64,000 bases of DNA, taken from contig CM025849.1 in the NCBI GenBank assembly GCA_003952965.2, forward strand, positions 9,316,058-9,380,057, written 5' to 3'. Each line of letters starts with the position of its first letter. Position 1 is the stretch's first letter. This stretch comes from Morella rubra (Eukaryota > Streptophyta > Magnoliopsida > Fagales > Myricaceae). Below the pieces are notes generated by a model, which was not told the DNA's origin, did no database searches, and saw nothing but the letters and a program-made list of their open reading frames with translations. The translations under genes were made by a program, and so were the position numbers. Positions 9,591 to 20,829 of the stretch are shown here, in pieces.

Positions 9591-11990
9591 TATTGAGTTG
9601 TGCTGATCTTTAGTCTTAAACCCAATCTTTCTGCGCCTCCTGATAATTGTGGTTCACGCAAAATGGTTGTTCACTGTGAGCTTCTTCGGACCGCACGCAT
9701 TTTGGAAGGCTAAATCCTAAATGAGCTAGTTCTGCCCGGAAATCTTCTCGTTGAAGAGGACATTATAGTTGTTATATCTATATATAGGAAAGATATTGGC
9801 ATTACTATTATTCCAGGCATGAAGAATACTAATAAGACATTGCATTTATTATTAAAGTTATTAAGTAATGATCTCACGAGTATATCTCTGCATCGATAGA
9901 CTCATGTTTCTAAAATAACAGTATTCTACAAACTTTAAGGACTTTTGGCTTTACGTTCTACAATGGAAGTATCCAAAAACATTATAATGTCGCTCAAATG
10001 GCCACTTTGTACAATATTTGTGGGCACCATCATGGACTATTAAGCATTCCTCTGATCAGCAGACTTTGAATATAGAGGAAGATCATCCTAAGTGTTAACA
10101 TAACCATTGTTGAGTATATAAACACTCATGATAGTTAACGTACCCACAATTTAGAGCAAAGGCCAACCACTCCTTGGGTATATGAAGTATTCCGACATTT
10201 GATACATACTCTCCATTTAGACAAAAGGCACAGCCACACAAGGTCAAGTGTTCCAGTCCAGGGAAACATGACCTAGAAGGTCCTATTATGAAATAATCTA
10301 ATCCTGCACCTAGTTTGCTCATAATATAATGGGCTGGTATCCGTGGAGAGAACAGAGGAATGATATGATAAAAGTTTGTACTTGTATCAGATTAAGTGGT
10401 TCGCTCAAAGGAAACTCGATTTATATGATTGCTTAGGAGCTATTATAATAATCAACATTTCTGCAAGGGGTTTTGGAGGCGCGAGTACCCTTCTTAGAAC
10501 AGAGTTCAACAATTAATGCTGCGCCTTCGTAGATAGCGATATATATGATTATGCTCAATCTTACATTCCAATGAAGTCGGTATGATTCTGGGGTAATCGT
10601 GTTAGGCATAATTGAATCGACGATGGTGGAAACACGTGGGGCTATCTGTTCAAGCGTTAGGCTAGGTATTGTTAAAAATAACTGTATAGGCGACTAGATA
10701 GAAACTAGCAATAATCTTTTAATCGGCAATTTACCTGGCGAAGAGAGGAGAAAGCATTCGAAAAATCTTTTGCCACGAAAGCTACTTCAAAAGCAAAGCT
10801 AAAAAGGGTTAGATCGGGCCAAAGATGAATATTTCAACACACGGAATTACGTCATGTGCCAATCATTACGAGTACATAATGTAGCAAAACGGGGACCGCA
10901 TCTCATACATACTGATATGGCCAATTTGTTGTCCCAATAATTATCACAACCACATCTTATGCATATTAGGGGCGCGAATTTACCGAGTGCTTGAGAGACT
11001 GCAAGGAAAAATATCTAGTCAACTTTATACTTTATTAATCAACAATTTATCCAGCTAATATCCCATACAAATTTTTTTCACATATTTTTTAATCTCTTCT
11101 CACAATAAAAGCGCATATAGATATGGCCGACGTTCTGTTGCATTGATGGAGCCAATGATCGTAGTGAAATTATAGAGTGCTCGAGGAAGTGTATAGTAGC
11201 AGTGATCTATGAGAGAGCCAGGGAGAAAAGGGACTGATTTGTGTGATTGTAACTCTTGTGATTAATTACAGAGAGAAGATACTTAATATAAAAAAATTCC
11301 TTCTTAGACGTTAATTCGTTTCTTACCCATCTAAGTGGCTAACCTTAAATCATCTCTGCACACTCTATATACCAGTCCCTTAAAGTTGGTTTCACTTATA
11401 ATTACTCAGGTTTGTCAACCCGAAATTAAGGTTAATTCCCCGGCTGAAGGTAGTGGCACATCAATATAAAAATCTAGCAATCATGGGGCTATCGATATGT
11501 ATACTAATCGCACTAAAAGTGTTGTCTTTATTGTATAAAAATTGATAGGGAGAGAGAGAGGTCGGCTCATGTGGATGAATTTGGTATAACTTCTCAGAGC
11601 CGGTTTAACAAGGCCTTCGAATGAATAAGGCAGAGGCGTCTCTACGGGTGCCTCTGTATCCAAGAATGTACCAATATAAATGAAATAATTCACATTCAAC
11701 AGTGTACCCAATATAGGAGTATAGAACCATACATCTAATAAGACAGTTAAGATTAACATCTCCTCTATCCGCACGTGCATCAGCCAGGATTTTTGCACCA
11801 ATTTCTCTGTTGATGTACAATGACAAAGAAGAGACGTATAGCCTTCAGCACTGATGGAGTTGGCTATGGATGGTATTGATGGCCTGAAAGCCCATGCTTC
11901 CCAGCATGTAATTATCTGTATTAACTTGCTTTCTGATTTGCTTTCTGTTTTTTATTTTTACTCACTTCCTAATCGCATTATTTTTGAGGC
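9591..11990 (+). pseudogene. Degraded 3' half of asparagine synthetase copy 1
   Basis: Islands of copy 2 sequence appear in order: intron 6 (9590-9640 matches 14300-14340), the end of exon 8 through exon 9 (about 10210-10540 matches 14700-14930, sharing GGTCCTATTAT, CCTGCACCTAGTTTGCT and GGAGGCGCGAGT), and intron 10 to intron 11 (about 11745-11930 matches 15190-15350, sharing GATGGCCTGAAAGCCCATGC). Between them, small insertions and deletions occur every 5-15 bases, so no exon can be translated. Exons 7, 12 and 13 were not found. The pattern may be real decay, or uncorrected long-read sequence used to fill a gap. The adjacent N run favours the second. Confidence 0.75.
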
Positions 11991-12427
11991 ATATCTCACA
12001 TTTGGATAGTGTGGAGCAATGCAATTACCAGAGGAACCTCCAGCAATACACAAGGGCACAAGAGCTTCTTCTGTAGGCATAGTATCACGATATCTCCAGT
12101 AAACTAAAACTCCTTAATCTTTATCTTTCTTTCCTCCTATTCTGTTTTATACCTTGGATTAATTCTTGGAGATGCGCTTGTTTGAACCCTATATTGGTCA
12201 TCAAGCTGCTTAATTTACCTCATCTTGTGAATCGTTAACTCTTTATATGTTACCTTCCAAGAGTCAGGTTTTGTATGTGAAAGTAGATGCTCTCAAATGA
12301 CCTGGATACTCTATAGTTTTCACCTGACGGTAAACACACTCCACCACCACAAAAGAGCATACCTATCTACTCTTACCAAGACAATTTTTATCAGTTGAAA
12401 GAACTCACTCTCACCCACATGTGAATA

Positions 12428-12527
12428 NNNNNNNNNNNNNNNNNNNNNNNNNNNNNNNNNNNNNNNNNNNNNNNNNNNNNNNNNNNNNNNNNNNNNNNNN
12501 NNNNNNNNNNNNNNNNNNNNNNNNNNN
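12428..12527. other. Assembly gap, 100 N
   Basis: This is a run of exactly 100 N, a conventional filler for a gap of unknown size. It falls within what should be intron 1 of copy 2, so exon 1, the promoter and the true spacing between the two copies are missing. Confidence 1.
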
Positions 12528-12664
12528 TTCCACTCCGTTAACATTGGTGTTATATGGGGGTCCATCTCACTGTACTATGATTGGGCTTGCGTAAAAATGG
12601 TTTGCATGTAGTATGAACCTGGAACCTGCAACTTTTAAATGGCATCGATTTTTGCTTGTTACAG

Positions 12665-15600
12665 GTTGAAGCACCGTGGTCCAGACTGGAGTGCGATCTA
12701 CCAACTGTTGGAAAAGCGGAATGAAAATTAAAGAATGGACACCAAAATTTACGTGGTTCGGCCCAATCCGGCTACGTCCACCCCAGAGCAATTTTATTAA
12801 GAACGTTTAAGAAAATCACTCTCCCGCCCAATACAATGTCACACCACCCTCTTCTCTCTCTCTCTCTGCCATGCTACTCAAAGTCTATCTCATGGGTGTA
12901 GATCCCAACAAACATGGGGATTGTTGTCTGGCTCTTCAGCGGCTAGCCATCATTGATCCCGCTTCTGGTGATCAACCTCTATTCAACGACGCCAAGTCAA
13001 TTGTTGTCACGGTAGGACATGTTCCTAAAAGATTTATGACACTGATATTCAATCATTTAACTTGTTTCCAACATTCATTTTCAAAAGCTTCTGGATTTGT
13101 TGCCATTTGTAACGAGGAAGGACAAAGTAGCTAAAATTATTGCCCTGCAATTACGTTATTCTGTTATTTTTTTCCCTGCCGTTTTGTCGAAAATTGCCAA
13201 ATCGATTGAAAAAATTTCGCTGAACATCAGGTGAATGGAGAGATTTACAACCATGAAGATCTGAGGAAGAGTCTTCCGAATCACAAGTTTCGAACCGGCA
13301 GCGACTGTGATGTCATTGCCCACCTGGTGGGTAATCCTTATCAGCATATCTTTGTTACTAATTTGTATAAAAACTTTGATCATATGAAAGAAAGATGTAA
13401 CAGCCTTCCTTAATCTCTCTGTAGTACGAGGAGCATGGAGAGGACTTTGTGGACATGTTGGACGGAATGTTCTCTTTTGTGCTACTGGATACCCGTGACA
13501 ACAGCTTCATTGTCGCCCGTGATGCTATTGGCATCACTTCCCTCTATATTGGCTGGGGCCAGGATGGTAATTAATGTTTCGAGGATCCTGCTTTTGAGTG
13601 CAACCACGACTGTATATGTTCTGTCTATGATTTCCAATTGAACTTGGTGCTGGTAACTTAACCTTACAATATTTTAATTCAGGCTCGATTTGGATATCGT
13701 CAGAAATTAAAGCATTAAACGATGACTGCGAACATTTCGAGTCCTTTCCTCCTGGTCACTTGTACTCCAGCAAAAATGGCGGACTGAGGCGCTGGTATAA
13801 CCCCCCTTGGTTCTCAGAGGCTGTTCCATCAACCCCATATGATCCACTTGTGCTGAGACGCGCTTTTGAAAATGTGAGGTTCATGAATTCTAGTCCAAGA
13901 GGGGAAACTCCCAGTACTTTAATAAGACTTTGGTTGTTGTCAAAGTTAATCCCACTTTCATAAAATGTTATCCGCCAATGCTTACTTGGGTGTCGCATGA
14001 AGCCTGGTGATCAGTGGGTTCGAGTTATATTTTCCATAAAAGATGAAGGGAAATTTCTGTGACTTTGGCTCATATGCTGACCTTATTATGTGCAGGCTGT
14101 GATCAAAAGGCTGATGACCGATGTGCCTTTCGGTGTTCTGCTGTCCGGTGGCCTTGATTCGTCACTGGTTGCCTCTATCACAGCTCGCCACTTAGCTGGG
14201 ACAAAGGCTGCCAAGCAATGGGGAGCACAGCTCCACTCATTTTGTGTGGGCTTAGAGGTGATTTTTAAATTTTATGATGACCAATATTCATACTGCAGCT
14301 CCTTGAGGCTTCTTTTAGTCTCAGACCAATCTTTCTGCTAAGCAGGGCTCACCGGATCTGAAGGCTGCAAGAGAAGTTGCAGATTATTTAGGCACAGTTC
14401 ATCATGAATTTCACTTCACTGTTCAGGTATTTATACAAAATTAGCACTTTAAGCTGCACAAATTAGGCCTTCCTTTAAAGAGTATCCAAAAACATAAAGC
14501 GTTTGCCTCTGTATTGTGACAGGACGGCATTGATGCCATAGAAGAAGTTATCTACCATATTGAAACATATGATGTTACGACAATTAGAGCAAGCACCCCT
14601 ATGTTTCTTATGGCACGTAAAATCAAATCACTAGGAGTGAAGATGGTGATTTCTGGGGAAGGGTCTGACGAGATTTTTGGTGGGTATCTGTACTTCCACA
14701 AGGCACCCAACAAGGAAGAGTTCCACCGGGAAACATGCCGAAAGGTCCTATTATCTCTTCCTGCACCTAGTTTGCTGATATTTGAGCTGGTATCGTGAGA
14801 GAACAGAGGTGATATGTAAAGTTCTGTCCTTGTATGCAGATTAAGGCGCTCCATCAGTATGATTGCCTTAGAGCTAATAAATCAACATCTGCATGGGGTT
14901 TGGAGGCGCGAGTCCCCTTCTTAGACAAAGAGTTCATTAATGTGGCCATGGATATTGATCCCGAGTGGAAACTGGTACGTTAATCGACATTGGAAAAATG
15001 GTGTTTACTTTGTTATTATATTGTCACCCGAAAATTCCCGAAATTAGGCAAGTGGGTTTCACATGTTTTCAATCCATTTCAGATAAAAAGGGACGAAGGT
15101 CGCATTGAGAAATGGGTTTTGAGGAAGGCCTTCGATGATGAGGAGCATCCCTATCTGCCTAAGGTACTTAATAAATCTCTCCATCAACAATCTAAATGGG
15201 TAACATCATAACTAACATCTCCTCTATCGACTCCCTGCAGCACATTCTGTACAGACAGAAAGAACAGTTCAGTGATGGAGTTGGCTATAGCTGGATTGAT
15301 GGCCTGAAAGCCCATGCTTCTCAGCATGTAATTATCTGTATTACCTGCTCTGTTTTTTTTTTTTTTATTTTATCTTTCCTAATGTTCTAAATCTCTTGGC
15401 ATTTTTTACGCCGATCAAAAGTTCATTTTCCACTGTAATCTCAATGGTGATATATACTGCCAAGGCTAATGCTTTGTGTCAACTTATGACCTCAGGTCAC
15501 AGACAAGATGATGCTTAATGCTGCACGCATTTTCCCACATAACACTCCCAGCACCAAAGAAGCCTACTACTACAGAACAATTTTTGAAAGATTCTTCCCA

Positions 15601-15952
15601 CAGGTGATTAAATCCATAGATTCTTCCCACATCGGCCATCTATATATGTCGATGACATGGAAAACTAACTTGGATATGCATCCCTTCCTTTACTTCTTTG
15701 GTCTTGCAGAACTCAGCCAGGCTGAGTGTCCCAGGTGGAGCAAGTGTAGCCTGTAGCACAGCTACAGCTGTTGCGTGGGATGCTTCGTGGTCGAACAATC
15801 TTGATCCTTCTGGCAGGGCTGCTCTAGGAGTCCATCTTTCTGCTTATGAAAAGCAGATGCCCTCTGCCACCCCTGGCATAGCAGCAGGGATTATTGACAA
15901 TGTGCCTCTGAAAATGGAAGTTAGCACTCCAGGAGTTATAATCCAAAGCTAG
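12665..15952 (+). CDS. Asparagine synthetase (glutamine-hydrolysing), copy 2; 5' end broken
   Basis: This is a cytosolic enzyme transferring amide nitrogen from glutamine to aspartate with ATP. Exons: 2 (12665-13011, interrupted), 3 (13231-13326), 4 (13425-13566), 5 (13683-13873), 6 (14096-14257), 7 (14346-14426), 8 (14523-14744), 9 (14840-14974), 10 (15083-15163), 11 (15241-15327), 12 (15496-15603), 13 (15710-15952). All join in frame with GT-AG introns. Visible motifs are NGEIYNHE (exon 3), the PP-loop [11 protein letters not shown] (exon 6), [12 protein letters not shown] (exon 8), LEARVPFLD (exon 9) and a C-terminal GVIIQS before the stop. Exons 3-13 match plant ASN proteins essentially end to end. 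Two problems remain: exon 1 with the catalytic Cys2 lies in the gap, and exon 2 carries a 205-bp insertion that brings an in-frame TAA shortly after its left edge. It could express only if the insert is absent or spliced out, so it may be a recent pseudogene. Confidence 0.88.
12706..12910. mobile_element. 205-bp LTR/TRIM-like insertion in exon 2 of copy 2
   Basis: The insert starts TGTTGG and ends CCAACA, a perfect 6-base inverted end with TG...CA. It is flanked by AAC on both sides (12703-12705 and 12911-12913). Removing it restores the exon exactly as in copy 1 (IYQHGD). It contains GTGGTTCGGC, a string also found in the Copia LTR at about 3992, and a short CT repeat near 12855. The length suits a miniature terminal-repeat (TRIM) solo LTR. 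A 3-base target duplication is shorter than usual, so the class is tentative. Confidence 0.72.
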
Positions 15953-15965
15953 TAAGCCTGCGTAA

Positions 15966-16045
15966 AGGAGACTTTGCTAGCCCTGCCTTACATGGGAATT
16001 TTAGAGTTAAGAAAGCACTTAGGAGACTTTGCTAGCCCTGCCTTA
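15966..16045 (+). repeat. 25-bp direct repeat in the 3' UTR of copy 2
   Basis: The same 25 bases (AGGAGACTTTGCTAGCCCTG followed by CCTTA) occur at 15966-15990 and 16021-16045, just after the stop codon. They are identical, which suggests a small local duplication in the 3' UTR. No function is apparent. Confidence 0.9.
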
Positions 16046-17085
16046 TAAGGAAGGGAATACTTAAGGTTTAGAAAGTACTGTTAAGGTGTTCCACAGATGA
16101 TGTGTCATCCATTGATTTAACGATGACATGTCATCAACATGTTGTATTTGCCTAATACTTGCTTTTGAAGTGTGCTGTTATTAATATATGTGAGTTGGCT
16201 TGAAGAAAATTGGGAAAATCTTACATTTTTTTTTTCTGATTCCTAAATGCAGATAACTTTCTTTATATAACAACTACTCAATGATACCTAAGGGGTTTTA
16301 AATGAGTCAGCAATATTTCAACCCGCTGAGTCAAAAGATAATCCATATTGAAGATTGTCAAATTATGCAGAGGGCTGTCCAACTTTCAAATATTTTGAGG
16401 TAGTGAATCTCATCTGTAAGCATCTTTGTCAGTTGCAAGCAAAAGAAGCGTCCTTCTTAATGGGTCTATGGTAAAGTCTAGAGAACAAAATTAGTCAAGA
16501 TAAAGAGGGAGACCTATTCAAAAGATTCAGAAAAGTTCTTAGTCCCCAGAGTACATTGAGAAAACCAAAAACAGACAAAGCGTTACACGGGATACTGAGA
16601 TGCTCCAAGCCCAGCTCGAAAAACAAGGCTGTCATTATCTTGCGCAGGTCTCTGTTGTGACCCAAAGCTTTTCCAGCCCAAGGTTAGGTTTTTCTCTCTC
16701 TCTCTTCAACTCTCTGCGCTTGTGGTCTCCCGTCTTCATCTTAGAGATACTAAGTCGTGTTGGGTGATAATTTTTGAGGTGATTAAAATTTTAAATACGA
16801 AAATTGATGAAAAAATGAAAATGAAAAAAAAAAAAAAAAAAAAAAATAAAAAAAAAATGTTAACGAGAGGCAGTGAAAAAATTTATAGAAGTTGATGAAA
16901 AAAATAGAGAGAGAAATTTTGTAACGATCATAAAAATTTTAGATAATATAAAAAACTATAGTCATTTTACTTTGTTAAGAAAGAGCCCAGTTCAATCAGG
17001 GTTGGGCTTTAAAATGCGACAATCCTCCCTCAGAGAGAATGAGAGCTCGCATTTCTTTTGGCAGAAGCGGAATAGGTTCAAAACA
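16046..17085. other. Intergenic, A-rich; no gene seen
   Basis: This is the 3' flank of the asparagine synthetase gene. The only notable feature is a nearly pure A tract at about 16824-16858. Reading frames here are short and resemble no known protein. Confidence 0.7.
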
Positions 17086-17157
17086 TGTGGCTGCTGGGAT
17101 TCGAGCCCAGGTCTCCACGGCCACAACGTGGAATTCTTACCACTAAACTACAGCCAC
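17086..17157 (-). tRNA. tRNA-His (GTG)
   Basis: Read on the minus strand from 17157, the gene begins GTGGCTGTAGTTTAGTGGTA and closes with the complementary acceptor strand CAGCCAC plus discriminator A at 17086. The anticodon stem CCACG/CGTGG encloses the loop TTGTGGC with anticodon GTG (plus-strand 17122-17124). The T arm is CTGGGCTCGAATCCCAG. It is 72 bases with no intron, and matches the usual plant nuclear tRNA-His apart from what I recall as G at the D-loop position that is A here. A T-rich termination signal was not clearly seen downstream. Confidence 0.95.
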
Positions 17158-17959
17158 TTGATGGTCGTGTATCTGCTATGCAATATAAAAACTAATTTGT
17201 AAGTTGTTACGCTTTTTTATAACCCATTTAGAGCCTCGACATCAGTTTTGGCAAAGCTCACGAATGAGGAATGGGCTAGCGCTTTCCTGGGCATCTTCCT
17301 TTCAGCTCATAAATTTATATAAAAAAAATATCCAAAAAGAAGTCTAAGCTTTTTAAACAAGTCACGTTTAGCTTCAAAATTATTAAAAACATCAACTTTT
17401 GCTTTATTATAGAATTCAATTTTCAATATTGTGCCAAATAACTAATTTTCTACATATTTCACCCGTCAAATTTTATGACAGGGTGAACCTCGATACATGT
17501 TGATAATTTTAGAATTAAATGTGATGATTTTAATAATTTAGACTTTTTTATATTTCGATGAAAATTTATGTGGTAAAAGTTGTATATTTCAAAAAATAAA
17601 GTTAGAAAGAGGTAGGGCAAGTAATAAATTTAAAAGTCAGGTGGCAAGGAGTGATCGACATGTGACATGCCACAATAAAGTTTGTGTTGAGGGAATAGAG
17701 AGATTATCTTTGAAGTAAAACTCATGATTATTTTTTAAAAGTTTCTACATAAAAAACTAAAGTAGAAAGAAGATATTCGAAGGGTGTCTGATCTATTTCC
17801 TGAATACTTAATTAATTGGAAGAAATAATTTAGAGTATGTAATAGGGTCCTTCGAAACAATATGCAGTACTTTACATGAGAGAGAGCTGTAATTTTGCAC
17901 GCTCTAATCCAACGTATCCTAAGAACTTAAACCGCAGGCTAATAGCAAACGCAGAAAAT
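17158..17959. other. Intergenic, no gene seen
   Basis: AT-rich DNA between the tRNA and the 3' end of the TBL gene. No coding, RNA or repeat signal was recognised. Confidence 0.6.
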
Positions 17960-20755
17960 TTAGAAGAACATTGTAGTGTAGAACAACTGGTTCCAAGTAT
18001 CAGGCAATCCGGGAAGGCACCAGTGGCTACAATCTGCAGACCGGGCAGGGTTAGCGCGCTGCTCGGGGCTCAGATCGCCGCTGTAGATTGAAGGGTGGCC
18101 GTCTTTCCTCAGCTCCGACAGCTTGGTTATGTCCAGCAAGTATGGAGGGCTGCGCATGTCTCTAAGCACAGTGTCCAGCACCCTCATTTGGTCAGGGTAT
18201 ACCCTAGGGATGTTGTTCCGCTAATTGGTGCCGTTTCGCCATAGCAGTTCTTCGTTGTGGCTGTCGTGTCGCCCGCATTCCATTCACTCGGGCTGCCATT
18301 GCCATTCACTCACATTAATTGCCTAACTCAGACCAACTTTTACTAGAATTTATGAAGCAACAGAAGCGTGTACTCAACTTCGATATAGATTGGTCATGAC
18401 TTTTCTCACTTTCTTGTATTAACACCTTAACCCTAATGCTCACAGTTTTAGCAATTAATCAAAACTAGTCAGCTACAAAATTGTTCTTGCAGATGTTAAA
18501 ATTTTCAGAGCCTGCTTCTTCCTGTATATATAATAGGAAGATGAATCTACCATGCGTGTATATGGTTCCCTTTGACATAACCCCTGATTGCTACAGAAGA
18601 CCAAATGGTAAGCAAGTTTGTCTGCATTCGGCAGAGCATGTGTCAAGTGCCACCGACAAGCGCAGTGTTCCATGGTTTTCTGCATTTATGGCATTTCCTT
18701 GGACAAAGCTATCGCTCACTATTATTGTTTTCTTTCTAAATTCATCTGTATCTTATGCAAACCTTCAGCATCCAAAAAGTTTGTATGGAATCCCACAACT
18801 TAACTGTAGTTAATAGAAACAGCCTCTGTTGTAATATCCTCTCCTTAAAGAGGGACTGAGTCTGATCTTGGGATCCAATCCCTACCCCTGCAGACATTGG
18901 GTCTCATTGCCAACTTGCCATATAAGAGGAAACAAAAAAAATAGGTACTGTTTCCCAAGGATGAAATGGCTCCTAACTCTACTGTTTTTCTGCTTTTTCT
19001 TATTTCCCTAACTCTGAGAAATAACCTTTCCCCGAGAATTACAGCCTGCATTACCTTCATGTATTTAAGTCACACTACTAAAGTTGAACAGACATGAAGT
19101 CAGTTGGGCCCAACACTGCAACACAGACCAACTCGCAACCCTATTTAGTGCTTGGAGCTAGCAGCATACCACTCCAACAAACAATAATGGGGCCTAGAAT
19201 TAAACCCAACACAATTACATGAGAGAGAGAGAGAGAGAAAAAAGAGCGGAAAGTAGGAACATGGACATAAAAAAACTCTGGTTTTGGTGCTGTCAATGTT
19301 GGTATCTACCCAATTGGCCCATGTTCTAAGTCCCTTGTCCAAAGCAACCAAGCGGTCCATGTCTTGGTAATATTTCCCTCCTGATTCCATGTAATCCCAC
19401 CTGCAAATAATCACCTTAGGCTTAAAACCTTTAACTAAGCTAATTAGCCCCTTAATATAACGTACAACTAGAATTGCAGAAGTATCTTTAGGCTTGAAGC
19501 AAGGGTAACTACGAATTGCCAACCCTTGAAGTGATCCTGTATGGCTCCACCAGTGACCGGTGTTAAACGACAACACATCAACGCCCAGCCACGCGTTGCC
19601 GTTTCCAGAGATCTCCTCCAGCATCAAAACTCTCTTTCCTTGTAACATATCAATGTCAACCAGATATGGAGCTCGGTAAAATGATATGGACACACCGTAG
19701 TCCTGCAATAACAGTACATCAAGTTAAAACAAAAATTATTGTTAATTTGGGCCAAAAAGAGAAAAAAAGCCTAGTGCCTTGCAGTTAGCACCAGCTAGCA
19801 AAAGATAATTGTTCAGAAAAAGAGCAAAAAACAGAGACAACAATCTAGTGAAGATAATGCTGACAGCCTTTTTTGGGTCCCCCTAAGAAATTTTCCAACT
19901 GGTTTTTGTACCGTAAAAAGAACCATGCCGTATCCCTCTAAGCTTTAATTCAAGGCTTGACGACGAAAATGTCTCGTGAGCCGTGGCCGCCAGAAAACCA
20001 GACGTTGTTTTTGCTCTCTCTCTTGAAATTCGTTAAAGTAGAAGATGCTGAAATTGTAGAAGTACTAAAAGAAACAGAGAGAAGAGAGAAGGATCAATAC
20101 TGAGACTAACCAAGAACTTAATGGTTGAGAGAGGCTCGCCTCTGATGGTTTGTGTTGGGGTAGTAGGAGCTGCAACTGAAATCATGCAAATCAAAGACTC
20201 CCATTGATTCCGTCCAAGTGAGTCACCAACAAACATCACAGTCTTCCCTCTCATTTTCAGCAGAAAATCAACCCCATTGAAGCTACAATAAATATGCTAC
20301 AACAGAAGTCATAAAGTCTGTGCAACAACAAATACACAATACGGCTATGTTATGAGAACGAGTACTAGTCTTTACCTTGGGAGCTCGCAATTGAGAGGCT
20401 GCCATCGATATTTGAGGTAATCGGAGTCCGGCCGACCGTACATTTGGCAGTTGAACTCGGGGTCTATGATTGGGCAGTTCGAAGATTGGTACAGTGGGTA
20501 TGAGTCATCACGAACCCAACTGCCGGCAAACAAAGCACAGGTGCTTTGGTTGGCTAGGATCATGGGTGATCTTCTGTGGTGCTGGTGGTTATGGTGGTTT
20601 CTCAAGCTTATAATGAGGGCTGAGGAAGCTATGTGGAACTGAACCAAAATCACGCATAGAACTGTTAAACATGACCCAAAAGGTCGAGAAGAAGATTGAC
20701 AAGGAAGAGGCTCGCCTCTGATGGTTTGTGTTAAGTAGGAGCTATGGAAAAGCAA
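17960..20755 (-). CDS. TBL/PMR5-family PC-esterase (TBL37/38-like), with frameshift and altered 5' end
   Basis: TBL proteins are Golgi type-II or secreted O-acetyltransferases that acetylate cell-wall polysaccharides. Exons on the minus strand: 1 (20755-20376), with a hydrophobic signal/anchor [19 protein letters not shown], then [17 protein letters not shown] and [12 protein letters not shown]; 2 (20282-20111), with the GDS motif [13 protein letters not shown]; 3 (19702-19524), with [10 protein letters not shown] and [11 protein letters not shown]; 4 (19400 to about 19270), with [12 protein letters not shown]; 5 (about 18305-17960), with [22 protein letters not shown] and the DxxH motif [15 protein letters not shown]. 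Introns 1-3 have GT-AG ends. The exon 4/5 junction (the usual FFQGxSP region) is unclear. In exon 5, about one base is missing near 18215, between ISGTT and YPDQM. The only in-frame ATG for exon 1 lies in a duplicated piece of exon 2. Probably a pseudogene, or damaged by sequence errors. Confidence 0.82.
18310..19260. other. Large intron 4 of the TBL gene with unassigned sequence
   Basis: This 950-base intron is much longer than the other introns of the gene. It contains the segment duplicated at the start of the window (18483-18550) and a (GA)n run near 19219-19238. A plus-strand frame at 18481-18813 shows no recognisable domain. Confidence 0.55.
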
Positions 20756-20820
20756 TCAAGCAAAAAGAGAGAGGTCCCATTGACCGTCTTGAGTCACCAA
20801 CCGGGGCCCTCTCATTTGCT
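20706..20820 (-). pseudogene. Degenerate duplicate of TBL exon 2
   Basis: The plus-strand sequence GAGGCTCGCCTCTGATGGTT at 20708 is the same as at 20133 in exon 2. The similarity continues with indels through the CCCATTGA and TGAGTCACCAAC strings to CCCTCTCATTT (about 20810). The orientation is the same. It lies immediately upstream of exon 1 and runs into it in frame, so the ATG at 20755 and the residues TQTIRGEPL come from this exon-2 piece, not from the original N-terminus. Confidence 0.85.
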
Positions 20821-20829
20821 CCCTTGTAG

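Noticed and set aside
11481-11826. Minus-strand frames of 106 and 73 codons
   Set aside because: They overlap in two frames in the noisy copy 1 remnant, and the homologous copy 2 sequence is intron and exon on the other strand.
16873-17202. 109-codon plus-strand frame
   Set aside because: It runs antisense through the tRNA-His gene and matches no protein family.
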